64,000 nucleotides of DNA from Kingdonia uniflora. Its lineage: Eukaryota; Streptophyta; Magnoliopsida; Ranunculales; Circaeasteraceae. The stretch is from contig JACGCM010002784.1 of the NCBI GenBank assembly GCA_014058105.1, positions 1,302,001 through 1,366,000 of the forward strand, in the 5' to 3' direction. Shown one piece after another: positions 13,123 through 26,800 of the stretch. Each line of letters starts with the position of its first letter. The first letter of the stretch is position 1. The notes under the pieces are model-generated. The model had not been told where the DNA came from. It did no database searches and worked only from the letters and a program-made list of their open reading frames with translations. The position numbers were made by a program, and so were the translations under genes.

Positions 13123-16100
13123 CTACAAAATTGAACCATGATGATACTATGATTTTAGCATCCTGCACATTAAAACACTAGATAAGGAAGAGCACTAATA
13201 ACGAGATAATACCTGCTTCCGGTACAACTTGCATCGACCTTGTGAATCTTGTTCAGTACTCCAAATCTTTTGGAAATTGATACTATGTTTTACGAATCTC
13301 CTCTCATCAGATATAGATTCAACAGAAACTAATTCTCTTGGTTTAATCATGGGCTTAATCTGGCTACGGGATTCCCTCCCATCGGTTTCTCCTGGAGAGA
13401 AGTATACATGTCTTTGGCTTGAAGGAACCTGCAGATTAAAAATTAGAGGAAAGAAAAACTTGTAAGGTTCCTACACAAAATTCACCTAGGAGTAGTGTTT
13501 ACCTTTAAAACTAGGCATCTCATGTCTGCTTGGTATGCTTTCCAAATCTTACGAACAACCAAACAGATTCGAACAGCTTGGGGTTCTCCTCCTCCCTCTG
13601 CTTCTTCAACACTGCACTTGACGAGTCGAACAAAATTTTCTGATCTCTTGAAATTCTTGAGATGGAGAATCAAGTGAGAAGGTTTGGGATAGCCTGCTTT
13701 TGCTAGTTCCAACGCCATGAGCTCTTCCCAGGCTACGTCCCACATAATCTTGCATGGTTTCTTATCCATCTTGTCTGGAGATTGACACTAACAAATAATA
13801 TTGAACAAAGTATTGTTAGGGCAACATGAAATAACGCCGTGTGATATAAAATGCTAAGTTGTAAATACATATAGAGGTGGATAAAAAAACAAGGAATTAA
13901 GGACTGGGTCATACCTGCAACAGCATGATACGTTTGTTTGTTACTAGAACAATTCTTTGGTAAGGCACGACGAAATGGTCTTCATAATAATCGGACCAGG
14001 CGTATTTTGATGGCTCCTTGAATATTTCTGTACAACCAAAATGCCTGCTTGCTTCTGCGAGGTACAGGATCATCTGAAAAAAAGGGAAATAAAACTAGAT
14101 CAACAAATGATTGCATCATCATAACTACTTCTCAAGTGTTAATGAATTGATCACCCTAACTGTGCCTAAATAACCATGATTGACGACATGGGTTTGTAAA
14201 GTTAAACTCAATATTCAAACTCTTTATCATTTAAACGGGCAATGCCCTAAGGGTGACCTGCATACTTGGAAGATCGGTTTAGATCTTCACCTCTCCTAAC
14301 TTTAGGCTATTTTTCATCTCCAATCTCTCTCCCTCCTCTTTAATTTCTCTCCTCAGTCCTATTTTTCTTCTTCCATGGGCGTAATTTGATAGGGCAAGCT
14401 TGCGGGTTGCCATGAAAATCATTATAAATAACTACTACAAGATGATCTATTTTTCCATAGAATGTGTTCGCCAAGGAAGATACTGATCGCAAATGAGAAG
14501 ATTGTTTATGGAGAAACACGAATATATATTCACGTTTATATACATGAGAATTATATAGAAACAAAAATTATCTTTTATTTTCTATTGAAAAACCGGACGG
14601 AAGCGGATTTCTTTCGAGTAATATGATTTTCAATAACAATACTCTTAGAGAAATCTTAAGAGCTAAAATAACCTTCTTTTATTGAACTTCATATAATTAA
14701 TCAAACTCAAAACTACAGAATAATAAACCCTAAGGGCCTCCTTTTAAAGAACACAATGAGCCTATAATTTAGAAACTATCCACCTCCCTAGTTCACTCTT
14801 ACTAAAACACTAATTCCTTAATATTCTAAAATAGAGAGGAGAGTTCGGGTACATCATACTATTGTATATATTGTGATACACCGGATCATATCTTAAGATT
14901 AGTATTAGTAGGATTTGTTTCTTTCATTAGTTATTTTAGTATTTAGTTTCCTACTGATACTCTAGTGGCTTCTCTATTTAATTCCATCTTTAGGGTAGTT
15001 GTAATCATCTCTTCAATAACCATAAGGCTTTTATCTTTTCTTCTCGTAATTTAACTAAAACCATCATCTAAATTTCTCTATGAATTTAGATGAGGAGAAA
15101 GGTCTCCCATGGGTTATATTCCGACACTAATAACAAGTTTCATTTATTCAAGGCTCATGTTATAAAGCGGAAGAATATGTTCTTGCAAAGTTTTCATACT
15201 TTTGGTATTGTTAAAAACATGGATGTCGGGGAAAAAAAAAATTGTATCCTCATTTATTGGTTCAATTCAAGGTTATCGGGCATATTGCTACTTTCTTCAC
15301 ATCTTGGATTCTTCGTGTGACTTTCCGATAACCTGGAATTGAACCAATAAACGAGGATACACTTTTTTTTTCCCCGACATCCATGTTTTTAACAATACCA
15401 AAAGTATGAAAACTTCGCAAGAACATATTCTTCCGCTTTATAACATGAGCCTTGAATAAATGAAACTTGTTATTAGTGTCGGAATATAACCCATGGGAGA
15501 CCTTTCTTTCTCCTCTTCTAAATTCATAGAGAAATTTAGATGATGGTTTTAGTTAAATTACGAGAAGAAAAGATAAAAGCCTTATGGTTATTGAAGAGAT
15601 GATTACAACTACCCTAAAGAGAGAATTAAATAGAGAAGCCACTAGAGTATCAGTAGGAAACTAACTACTAAATACTAAAATAACTAATGAAAGAAACAAA
15701 TCCTAATAATATTAATCTTAAGATATGATCCGGTGTATCACAATATATATAATAGTATGATGTACCCGAATATCACAATGACCTTAAATCACGATCTCTA
15801 ACACTACCCCTCAAACGAATGGTGAGAGTGCACAAATAGAATGTGTTTGTAACTTCAAGACAAACATGGCTTTGAGATCTTCATTTTGAAAAAATTAAAT
15901 CAAATGATCACAGATATAAGCAAAACACTTTCACGAATAATCGGGACTTCACAAAGATAGTCTTTTAACTTCAACTTTAAATAACCAACTTGAGTCTTCA
16001 ACCATCTTTAAACATACCAAAATAACCAAATTCTTAAAGACTCCCCCTCAAGGTGAAAGCATAAACTCCATAATTCTAGCTTGGAAAAGATAACAAACTA

Positions 16101-19100
16101 CTCCCCTCACTAAGAGTCTTCAAATTTTTGGTCTTCCATAACCAATTTGAGCCTTAACTTCAAACAGTAAATAAACCAACTTGAATCTTCACCAAAATAG
16201 AAAAAGTGGCCTCACCAACAATGGGCTCTATGGACCAATAACATTGATTCCATTGCCGATTACACAAACCAGCTTCACAAAAAATAACGGCAAATTAGCT
16301 CTTGAAACTCTCTCATGTACCCAAAAAAAATGGTTGGATTTCTTACAACCTTCCAACCAATTTTTTTTATTTTTTTTTTGTGAAGAAACAAACAATTAGG
16401 TCTATTTAGTTGGTTACACATAAACCAACTCACAAATAAAAGAAAAAGAGAGGAGATATCACCATAAGAGATAGAGGGCTCAAACAGATTGGTGAGAAAG
16501 AAAAAGATAGAAATCACCAAGATGAACTGATAAAGGAAAGATGGAATTTTTTTTCCAAAGATACGCAAAAAAATAAAATTAAACCTTTTTTTTTTATAAA
16601 AATCAAAATTGTAATAAATCTTATTGCTGAGATTTCAAATCATAAAAGAGATATCGAATTTCAACGCACTAAAAATAGAGCAAGAATAAAGAGGCCGTGA
16701 GTCAAAAATAAAAGATTGACATCAAGATTCAATGGTTAGAGATCATATCATCAAATCCACAAATCCACAAATCCACAAAGACAAAAGGATCATAAACACT
16801 TGTCTTAAAGATTAGAAAGGCTCTGGTACCAAGTTAAATTAGGAGAAGAAAAGATAAAAGCTTTCTTATTGATTATTGAAGAGATGATTACAATTACCCT
16901 AAAGAGTTTTTAGGTTTCTGTATATATACTTCACTATAGTGAATCTGGTTTATATAACTTTGATAAAGGATACGATTGTTATCAAATTTCACAAACATTA
17001 TTAAATATCGGAGATAAATTTCCGACTTTATAGCTAAAAAAAAAAGAAAATTTTACCGACTCTACAATACGATCCAAGAATACAAGAAAAAAGAATAATT
17101 ACCGAGGGTTTTAAGTGACATTGAGACAAAGTTAAGTAGAACCAATCGGCGGAAGCTTTGATTGTGCTAATTCTTATTAATAAATCTAATGCAAACGCAC
17201 GACGCAGAAGCAAGATCATGTTACGTTTAACACTAACCTAATTTCAAGTAGGGTTTTCTCTTCTAAACTCTAAAAACAAATTAAACTAAACAAAATTTTC
17301 TTATTCAATAATCAACTTAGACAACCATATCTCCAGCAATGGAGAGACTTGAATCAAAAGAACATAAATATAAATAACCCATAGACGGTGAGGAACTACC
17401 ATGAGAGGAACAACCATGAGAGGATTATTCTAGTGAAACTTCTATTAGGGAAGTTTCTTTATTTATAAGATCTCTTAAATAATTTTTCTAAATTAGAAAT
17501 AAATATAAAACAAAATTTTAGGAAATAAAACAAATAGGACTTTCTAAATTATCGAAGATCTATAATGTCTCGCGACACGCAAAACCTGAAACGAATGAGG
17601 GACGATCGTGAGCTATCATAAAATGTCCAAAAATAAGGGGGGGGGGGGGATTTTTGGTAATTTCTAAAGCGAAAGAGATACACGGGTAGTACGTGGGTGA
17701 ATCTCCAAATTGATTACGGTTCTATGAACCTTACCTTCTCAATTACCTTTCTGCAATACTTTGGATAACCACAACCGAGTATGTAGAAGAGGATGACAAA
17801 GCTGAAGAAGTAGAAGAAATCAAATTCAACTTATTGTTTTTAGCTTTGATTTTCTTTGGTAGGGCATCCAACAAAAAGATCATTTTGGTGACTAATTTGA
17901 TGTATTGATTTGGATGGTGTACTGTCAATTAAAGCGTGGAATTTCGTTGAATAATTTTTCAATTTTCCGTAGTTGCTAACCCTTTCCCCTTCCAGTTTAG
18001 ATGTGGTTAGCTATGAATCTCCACAGTTGGAAGTAATGCTTAGAAAGTGGTAGTCGCCCCCTACAAATGAAGCTCATTGTCACTAAGAACAGGTTTGTTG
18101 CAGACTGCTGGGATCTGAATGTTATTTGGAAAGACTGAAAGAGGGACAGCAGCTGTGAACTTCATTGCTTATCTGCTTATCTGTCCTTTTATCTTGGGAG
18201 AATGGAGTACTCTTCTAATGATTTCATTGATGACCTTAAAGAGGATCCTTAACGAAGTTGGAACTGGACATGTTAACTATAGGATTAGTAGACTTCTTGT
18301 AATCTTGTAGGTTGGAGTAAGGCTCTCCTCTCCCTCTGGTGCTGTGAAGGATTGGAGTTGTCCCCACCTTGTATCCATTATTCCTTTTTAATTTAAGCTC
18401 AATTTCCAAAAAAAGAAGAAAAAAAATGCCCTTCATCGGGGTTAAGGATTTTTATTTAACAGTTTGGAGCTGGTTACATATGCAACTGTTCCAGCAGGAG
18501 CATTCGTTATTTAGTTATAGTATGTTTGAAGATCGCCCATCTTCTTGGGATAACTGGCATGGGGGTGGCTCGGTTTGAGGCCTTCCCTTCATGCTCGTAA
18601 AGGTACCTCACAATTCAAAAGTCTCTCTACGGCTCGGGAATGAGCGTGTTCTTGGGCCATCGTAGAAACATAGATAGGGTCGACGACGGAACTCAGAATA
18701 GCCTAATGGCGGACATGTTGAGCAGGATGATCGAGATTGTTCAGATAGAATTGCTCGCTCTGGTCTGAATATCTCATCAAGTATGACCTTTTGTAGGAAC
18801 TTAAATACTTTATCAGAAGTCCGATGTTTATATGGAAAGAGAAAAGAAAAAACTAAATTTCCAAAGCTTCTATCTAAATCTTGTATGAAAACAAATGTCA
18901 GGATGAATTGAACACCATTCACTTCCTGAGGGTCAATGCTCATCCTAGAAGAGCCCCAGTAATTAAATCATGCCACTGAGGTCTGCCTAAAGCTAATGAA
19001 GTTACAGACAACACAGATGGTGCCTCCAGAGGGAACCCAGGAAATGGAGATATTGGCTATATTATTAGAGACAAGAATGGTACAGTGCTTAGAACCTGCT

Positions 19101-20780
19101 CTTTCGGTCTGGGTGTTGGTAATATTTACATGGCAGAGTGCAGAGCAATTGCTGAGGGAGTAACCTGTGCTGCCTCAAATGGTTGGCTTGCCTGAATAGA
19201 AATCAGACTCAGTTGCAGCAGTTATGGCATTCAAATCTGGGGGCATACCTTTGTCCTTGCTAAATTATTAGAGTGATGCTATTAAAGATATAGAACAAGT
19301 TAGATTCTCAGCCACATGAAGGCAGTTCAGACAACTAGCAGGGAGAGGAACTAAACTGCAAGGTGGAGTGAGAGAGATAAATGTAGGACCTCAATTCTTA
19401 GATAAAATTGAGGTCCCCATGAAAGAATATTTCAGGTTTTGTTTAGTTAAGGGGATACTAGGAACTGCAGTGCCCTCATTTTTAGTCATCTTGTTCTTTG
19501 CAATAAAATTCAGTCTAACTCAGCAAATAAAGAAAGAAGTCGAATGTTAATTTTCTATTTCTCGAGTAATCTGTACCATAGTCTCTTCCCTAGCCCCGGG
19601 ACTACACCAAGGGTTTCCTCCCCACTGAGGATTTAATGTTATACACAGATTGCTTACAAAATAATAAAACTCCACATGATTTATATCAAAAAAAGAAGTC
19701 ACTATGATGGTCCGTATTCAGGATATAGGAAACATCATGATTAATGTAAAGAGGAGCCCAACAGAATTTCAAGAAACTGCCAAAAATCTCTCAGGCTGAA
19801 ACGGTATGCTAAGCACCAGATTAGGAGGACTCGATCCTATGATGGCAAAGATCCATGAAGGTTTAGATCACCCAAAGACTTCTGTGATTTCCTATCTCAG
19901 ATCAGAGATAGATTCTAGCCTTGTAGCGACAAATCGGAGAGGGAGAGAGAAAAGCCTGAAGAAGAGGAGTTCTTAGTACCATTACACAAAGATCCTTATC
20001 AAATTTCAATTCTAGCAAGTGTCTGTACAGCCAACAAAACTTCCCCTATACGGCTAAACTTTCATATCCACTCATTTTCTCCTACACTGCAACCCATAGA
20101 AACTTTATGAATAACATTCAAAGTCATTTGCTTCTACTTTCTCCAACGTTACCTTCTCTTTGCCTGATTTGTCCCTACCTTTCCGCAGTTATAAAACTAA
20201 GATGTTAATTTCTTTAATCTTTCAAGTAACACATTTGAGCATGGTGTATCTTCAACTAGAACAATCCATGCACCAGCATGATAGCATCAAAATGGACTTT
20301 GTCGCCTCTTCTAAATATATATTCCTCAATCAGTACGATGAGATGCACTTAACCATTTTCATCTAAGATGAATGTGCATCGACTGATTTAGCTCTCAAAC
20401 GGTAATATGAGCAACTATACTAATATTATAATTTTTAATTCTCTTAAATTATCAACTACAACATCTTTTAGAGAAATCAAATAGGAAATATATACTTGCC
20501 TTTACGACAAAGATTATTAACTTGACAGGCTTTTTGATAGGTTGTGGGTCGTCACACCCATGAGCTAGGCGCATTCCTACGTGCTAGATTCTATTTTATT
20601 TTCTTTTAGTTTCCTTTTATTTATTATGTTATTTGATTTGAAGATAATCCCTAATAAGGAGATATATCTTAGTAGTTTCCTATTTGGTGAGGGGGGTAAA
20701 AAGAGGAGGGATCCTAGGGTTAGTTAAGTTGGTGGAGTTTGTGAGATCAAAGAAGAACCCTAGTTGGGTAGAGAGAAGTT

Positions 20781-20812
<32 letters not shown>

Positions 20813-23800
20813 CAGTAGAGATTTCAATTTAATAAAGAGAATGCTTGATTGGTTTATTGCTTCCGCGTACGTAGTAGTTAGCAACTTGGTATCAGAGCTA
20901 GAACGATTTTGGCAAGGATTTTTTTCTTTCTTTCAACGGAGATGGGTAAGAAAACACCGAAGAAACCGATAAAATTTACTCAAGGAGAACGTATGAAATT
21001 AGTAAAGGAATCTACGGCGTTGTTTATGGAATCTACGAAAGAGTTGACGACTTCCAACAACTCATGACAAAAAAATTGAGGCGATGTTAGAGACGGTGAT
21101 GGAACTTCTGGCGAAAGTATCGTTGTTCGATGTTGGGGGTAACGGTGTGCAAGGTAGCGATGGGTGTTCAACTAGAGGGAGAGGGTGAGGTCTATCAATG
21201 GGCGCCTTTATGCATAATGAGAGAAATGTGGGCATCAACCCCATGAATCCGACGTCGTTGAGTGTGGTTGGGCGCGGAAAGGAGGCGATTTTCCCCAAAA
21301 TCAAGTAGAGAGGTCTGATTCAGAAGGGGAAGGGACCTATCTTTACAACACTTTTGCAGGTCTAAACATTGATTTTGATAGCGTCGACAAATTCGCAGAT
21401 TCACGGGACCTCGAGGGTTTTATTGATCTCCAAGGACTTCGGCGTGCGACGACGAACCCGAGAAAGGAGAGGTCCCCCACGACTCTGGTGATCGGAAACC
21501 GGGAGAGGGAGGTCCCCATCGTCACCGAGAGCCGCGAAAGAGGCGATCCGGGCCGCGAAGAGAACCAGGGAGTCAGGGAGAATGGCGCGGGCATGCCAGG
21601 CACGTGGCGTGACACATGCATGCTACTGCAGAGGCAGGACACAAAAGGCACGGGAACGACTGGGCACGGATTAGTGTATGCAGGGTACCGGACAAGACAT
21701 GCCTTCGGGAGGCATACGTGTGCTACATCAACTATATGCGCCCATTGGGAACACGGGTCACGAGAGTACCTCCAAATGAGGGGTTGTGGGCCCACAGAGT
21801 TGACACTCCCCCCCCCCACTTTTAAACGGGTAGTCACAAGTCGGGGATAAGCATAGCCGATCCGAGGCGTACATATCATGAACGGATAACCCAAGGGTTC
21901 CGACAGGGCCTACGATGAATAGGTCGACTAGGGTTGGGCACATGCGGTCCCCAGTCCCTTCGATGGCCCCTGTCGTTACCACAGGGCTGGTACTACCCCT
22001 CACGGCTACAACAGGGGGACCCCAGGACTCGTCGGGTCAACTACTGCCAGTTACGGCGACAACGCATGGAGTTTCAACGGCTTCGGGCGTTGTTCCTCAG
22101 GTGACACATAGGGATGTGGGTACGGTTTTTGGTGGTAATGACAAGAACGGCCAGGGGACTACAGGGATAACATCTGGGGATTGGAAAGTTCCGGGAAAAC
22201 ATTTGGGACAGATGTCGGCAGGAGCACCTCCGTAACCACAACACCTACCTACTCCTCCCCAAGGAGCTCGTTATTCGGTATAGGGTAATCCGTAGAAACA
22301 TTGGACTAGTGGGAGCGGTTTTACAGCTGAAAACATGGAGCGGGATGACTCTGAACAACGGAGTTATGGAGACAGGTACGGCTTCCATGACTGGAGTAGC
22401 CAAAGTCGAGGAGTCTTTCCGATTAACATTGGGACATGTCCTCGTACAGACAGCTTCGAATAGAATCAGGGGATTGGAGCTACTAGGTATGGGCAGCAAG
22501 CCAACAACAACAGTATGACACCAGGGGTATGGCTACCAGGGCAATTCAGAGAGTCATGTCATGAACGCTATTATTTATGCGTTCTAGAATCTGAATTCTT
22601 ACGTTAAAATTAACATACCTGAGGTTGATGGGAAGTCTGATGCAGATAGCTTTATAGATTGGCTAAACAGGGTTGATAAGATGTTTGCATTCAAAAGTGC
22701 ACTGGACATAGGGCAGTGACATTAGTAAAGACAAAACTGACGGGGTATGCATTAAATTGGTGGGAAAATATTTAGCAGTTACAAGTATCCGAGGGTTTCG
22801 TTTGGGGCTTACGAAACACATTCAGGAAGAGATGATCTTGTTTTCTCCACAGTCCTTGTCACAGATAGTAGAGATGGCTCGTCGGGTTGAGGCCAAGTTG
22901 AAGCCTTCAGGATATTCGTCTTTTACAGCACCGGCTACAGTGACCATGTCGCCTACATCGACAATACCACCGACAGCGGTTAAGGCCAAGCAATCAGGGA
23001 CTATCAGCACGGCTATTTGTTAGAATTGTGGGAAGACATGACATATGAGGCGCGAGTGTCCTAACGGAAGACCATGACACTCATATCTCAATAGCTACAT
23101 GTCCATCCAGAATGCGTTGGCGCGGAGGTTACAACTGCCTATCTTCCCTTCCCTTGAAGGGGGGGGGGGTCGATAGGGTCGTGGGTCGTCACACCCACGA
23201 CCTAGGCGTACACCTACATGCTAGTTTTTATTTTATTTTCGTTTAGTTTCCTTTTATTTATTATGTTATTTGATTTGTAGATAATCCCTAATAAGGAGAT
23301 GTATCTTAGTAGTTTCTTATTTGGTGAGGGGAGTGGAAAGAGGAGGATATCTCTATACATATATAGGGGATCCTAGGGTTGGTTAAGTTCTTGGAGTTTG
23401 TGAAATCAAAGAAGAACCCTAGTTAGGTAGAAAGAATTGAGAGAGAGAGAGCTTGTAGTAGAGATTCCAATTTACTAAAGAGATTGTTTGATTGATTTAT
23501 TTGTTTCCGCGTACGTAGTAGTTAACACTTTCATTATGTTAGGATACACAAAATAAAAGATAAAAGATCTCTAGAAGACTTCAGCTTGATGGCACTCGTA
23601 AAGAATACCTAGCTCAAAAAAGTTTTCATAAAAAGGACGGAGAAAAATACACATGAAAAAAGAAGAAGATATACCTGTCCAGTAGCTTCACGCTCACAGT
23701 ATTCTGATAAAATACCGTCTGCATGAATGGCGCGTGGATTTCTGATCCTCTGGAAGGTGCCTTTGTTATGGAAAACTTCAATACATCTTGAACAACTTGC

Positions 23801-26800
23801 ACCAATTCCATCAACAGTCAAAGAGAAAAAATCCAATGCACCACTCACTGGTTGTACTATGAAACCAAGGAAAGCTCTTCCAAGTCCATGAGCAAGTCCT
23901 AGGAGACCATCCTGTTTTGCACTCTCTACAGGCTTTGTCACAACCCCAGACACCCCAAAAACAAAACCTTGTGCAAGTGCTTCAGTCCCTTGAAGAATCC
24001 CATCGCCCACCCCTGTAATTCTCCTTGACCATACCTGAGAAAATTCATGCCAAAATTATATTACTATTCTACATTATGCAGTTACCTTGAGATATAACTA
24101 TTAAGGAGAAAATTTACCTGTTTAGAACGTAACTGCAGAAATTGTCCATCTGTTGAGAGTTCTGCAAATCCTTTACTTAGAGAAGCCAATGTTGAGCTTG
24201 TCATACCAAGTACGTCTACCGAAAATATAAAATGTAAAGGATTATGGACAAGATCTCTCCAGATACGGTTTACAATGGCAGGAACGACCGAACTTCTACG
24301 CATGAATCTGTTTTTGCGCATGACTTTCCGTAGATGAACCTGAGAAATTGGAATGAAATTGTTACCAAAAGTAGCAAGCATTTACATATTTATCCTACCA
24401 AATGCAATGGGGTATATTTTGTCTAACTCATTTTTCATCACATAAATCTAGAGGCAACAAGTACAGTAAATTAGCAAAATAAATATGGAGCAGATAAACC
24501 ATCACTAACAATAGATTTTTCTTTTGACTTAGACCCCTGAATAAGAAGGCAAGACCGCGTTGACCCTAAACTTATCGTTTATTCAAATTTGGACTCTACT
24601 CCAACCAAAAAATATAATCAATCAGAGTTCAGCTTTGCTTCTGAAAGTGCATGCATAATGTCAATCTTGCCCTGACTCGAAATCTGAAGAGGGAGAAGTT
24701 GGTGTGAAGAGATGGACAAGAAACACAAGCATCTCCAGGTCGTTCTATTTCTATTTGAATTGTAATGGATATTATGTTTCTTCGCATATAGCAGTGTGTA
24801 GTTGGGTTGTAAAAATAAGATAAAGAGTCAATCGGAGCCAAAACCAATCAACTTTGGTTGACTAGACATTTCGATGAGGATGGGGTCCAAATTCAAATAA
24901 ACGACGAGTTTAGGGTTGATCGCGATGTGGCCAACTTATCGAGGGGGTTAATTCCAATTTTCTGCTACTCGGAGAATAGGATACATCATAAGGGATATAA
25001 CTGTCATCCATCAATTTATAGTGATAAAAAACTGAAACCAAAAAAAACCGTGTACAAACCTAACAACATTTATTCCCCTATCCTTCACATGATTGTCCTC
25101 GTCTATTTATCTAAATAATGTGAACAATATGGGGATGGTTTCTTTACTTTGATTCAAGACCATGGTTTTGAATTGGTTTTGAAGGATATAATCGAGGTTT
25201 TTTATTTTTTCTCGAGATATTTTTTGAAGTTTCTTTCTCCTTTGCCTAGCAAATCCTAGAAATCCTTATTTCAATCTCTCCAATTTGGATATTCAAGAGA
25301 TTTATTGAAGTTTTTGATCCAAGTTTTGAAGTTCCCCTATCCTCCGATATTGTCGTTTGTTGACAAAAACAACTTAGGTTAGAGTGTGTGTCGGTTGACT
25401 CAAGTATCGTTGATAGAGTGTTTGTGATTTGATCTTCAAAAAGTGTTAAACATGGCTATGGTGATTTGATCTTCAAGAAGCGTTTAAGAAGTTTGGCAAT
25501 CATCACACGGAGAATCCCCGAAGCTGGTATGAGAAATCATTTTTTCTCTATTCATTTGAAAATACGGTTTTTGTTTTAAAAACAAAGAAAATCTTTTTTA
25601 AAAACAAAGAAAAATGATTTTCCACTTAAAATTAAGTTTTGGGTAAAACTGTTTTTGACTTGGGTCTTTGGCTATGTTTTTCTTGGTTCTTATATAAGAC
25701 TTGGGCCCCCAGCTAAGCTCCCAGGTGACGTTCTGGTTTTTTATTTGAGGTTCTTTGTATGGTACTTGGGTGCCCAGTTGATCACCCAGGTCGCACCCAA
25801 GTCTCTTTCATTCAGATTGTTCTATTCTCCATTGATTTTATGATTTTTTCAATTTGCTTTAAGTTGAACTTGTTTGAGAAAAAAATCTGGATCTCTCACC
25901 ACTCAATCTAGGGCTTTTATTTCTTTGAAGAAAACCTTTTTTAAACCCTAGAACTTATCAATCTGATATTCTCTTGAATCATTAACTCCATTGTTTATCA
26001 AGAGAATCGAGGTTGTTGAGAGAGAAACCATAAAGCTTATCCTAAGCTTTGGGTATTTGATTTGAGGAATTCCAAAAGGTATTTCAAAACCCTCAAATCG
26101 AAAAACAAATTTTAATCTTAAATTCTTCATTGCTCGGGGATTCGAGTGTGGCGAAGCTTTGAGACGCAAGCGGCGAAGCTTTGAGGCGCAAGCTTATCTA
26201 GGTGATTCACGGAGATAGTAAAGACCGGAGAGGACGCGAAGACTTTGGCTAGGGCTTGGCGAGGCAAGTGGATACTTAGTGAGGTAACAAAGGCGTTGTT
26301 GAACTCTTGTGTAACGGTTGATTAATTTACTAGTAGATTTCTTAGGCCGGAAGTTTTCACCCATTCGTGGATTTCCTTCGGGGTATATCTTGCGTGTCAT
26401 TTAAGTTTTTGCTCCTAATATTTGTTATTGCTTGTGGCATAGTAGGTTTGTGAGTACGATTTTTTAAGATATAACCTATTCACCCCCTCTAGGTTAGTTT
26501 GCTAGATTGTTTAGAATTTCAAGTTTCAATTTTGATTTGAGAAAAAGAAATCCATCGAAGTTGCGATATAGATTCCAAGAGATTTTTCAGTCTAATTTCA
26601 GCTTCTAGTATCACGTTTGCAATGGTTGGAGTTTGCAATTGCCGAGGTTTCCAGTCTAAAATTTCAACTAAGTTAGTTCACTTGAAAATTTGTTCTCCAT
26701 CTAAACATATTCTGCTCTATATGTAGAGCTTAGTTTTTTTTAAATTGTGAATACTTGAAGCTGGAGATTTAATCGATGTAACTCAAACCGGTGAAACCTC

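Larger units (their letters stand above)
20535..23527 (+). mobile_element. gag-only LTR retrotransposon in VPS13 intron 26
   Basis: Two same-strand LTRs (20535-20883 and 23170-23527) enclose 2.3 kb with a tRNA-Met primer site right after the left LTR and a purine/G-run tract right before the right LTR. The interior holds only degenerate gag: a capsid-like block and one zinc knuckle, with no protease, reverse transcriptase or integrase. The flanks CTTTT (20530-20534) and CTTTC (23528-23532) look like a slightly decayed 5-bp target duplication. It inserted in the opposite orientation to the host gene. Non-autonomous gag-only elements of this kind depend on a pol-bearing relative. Confidence 0.85.

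Noticed and set aside
18465..18590. A plus-strand stretch reading [14 protein letters not shown], reminiscent of a chloride-channel motif
   Set aside because: The similarity covers only about 14 residues and then hits stops. It is too short to claim a captured gene fragment.
18608..18943. A 111-codon minus-strand open frame in VPS13 intron 26
   Set aside because: There is no recognisable motif, no splice context and it lies between LINE fragments. It is treated as chance or transposon debris.
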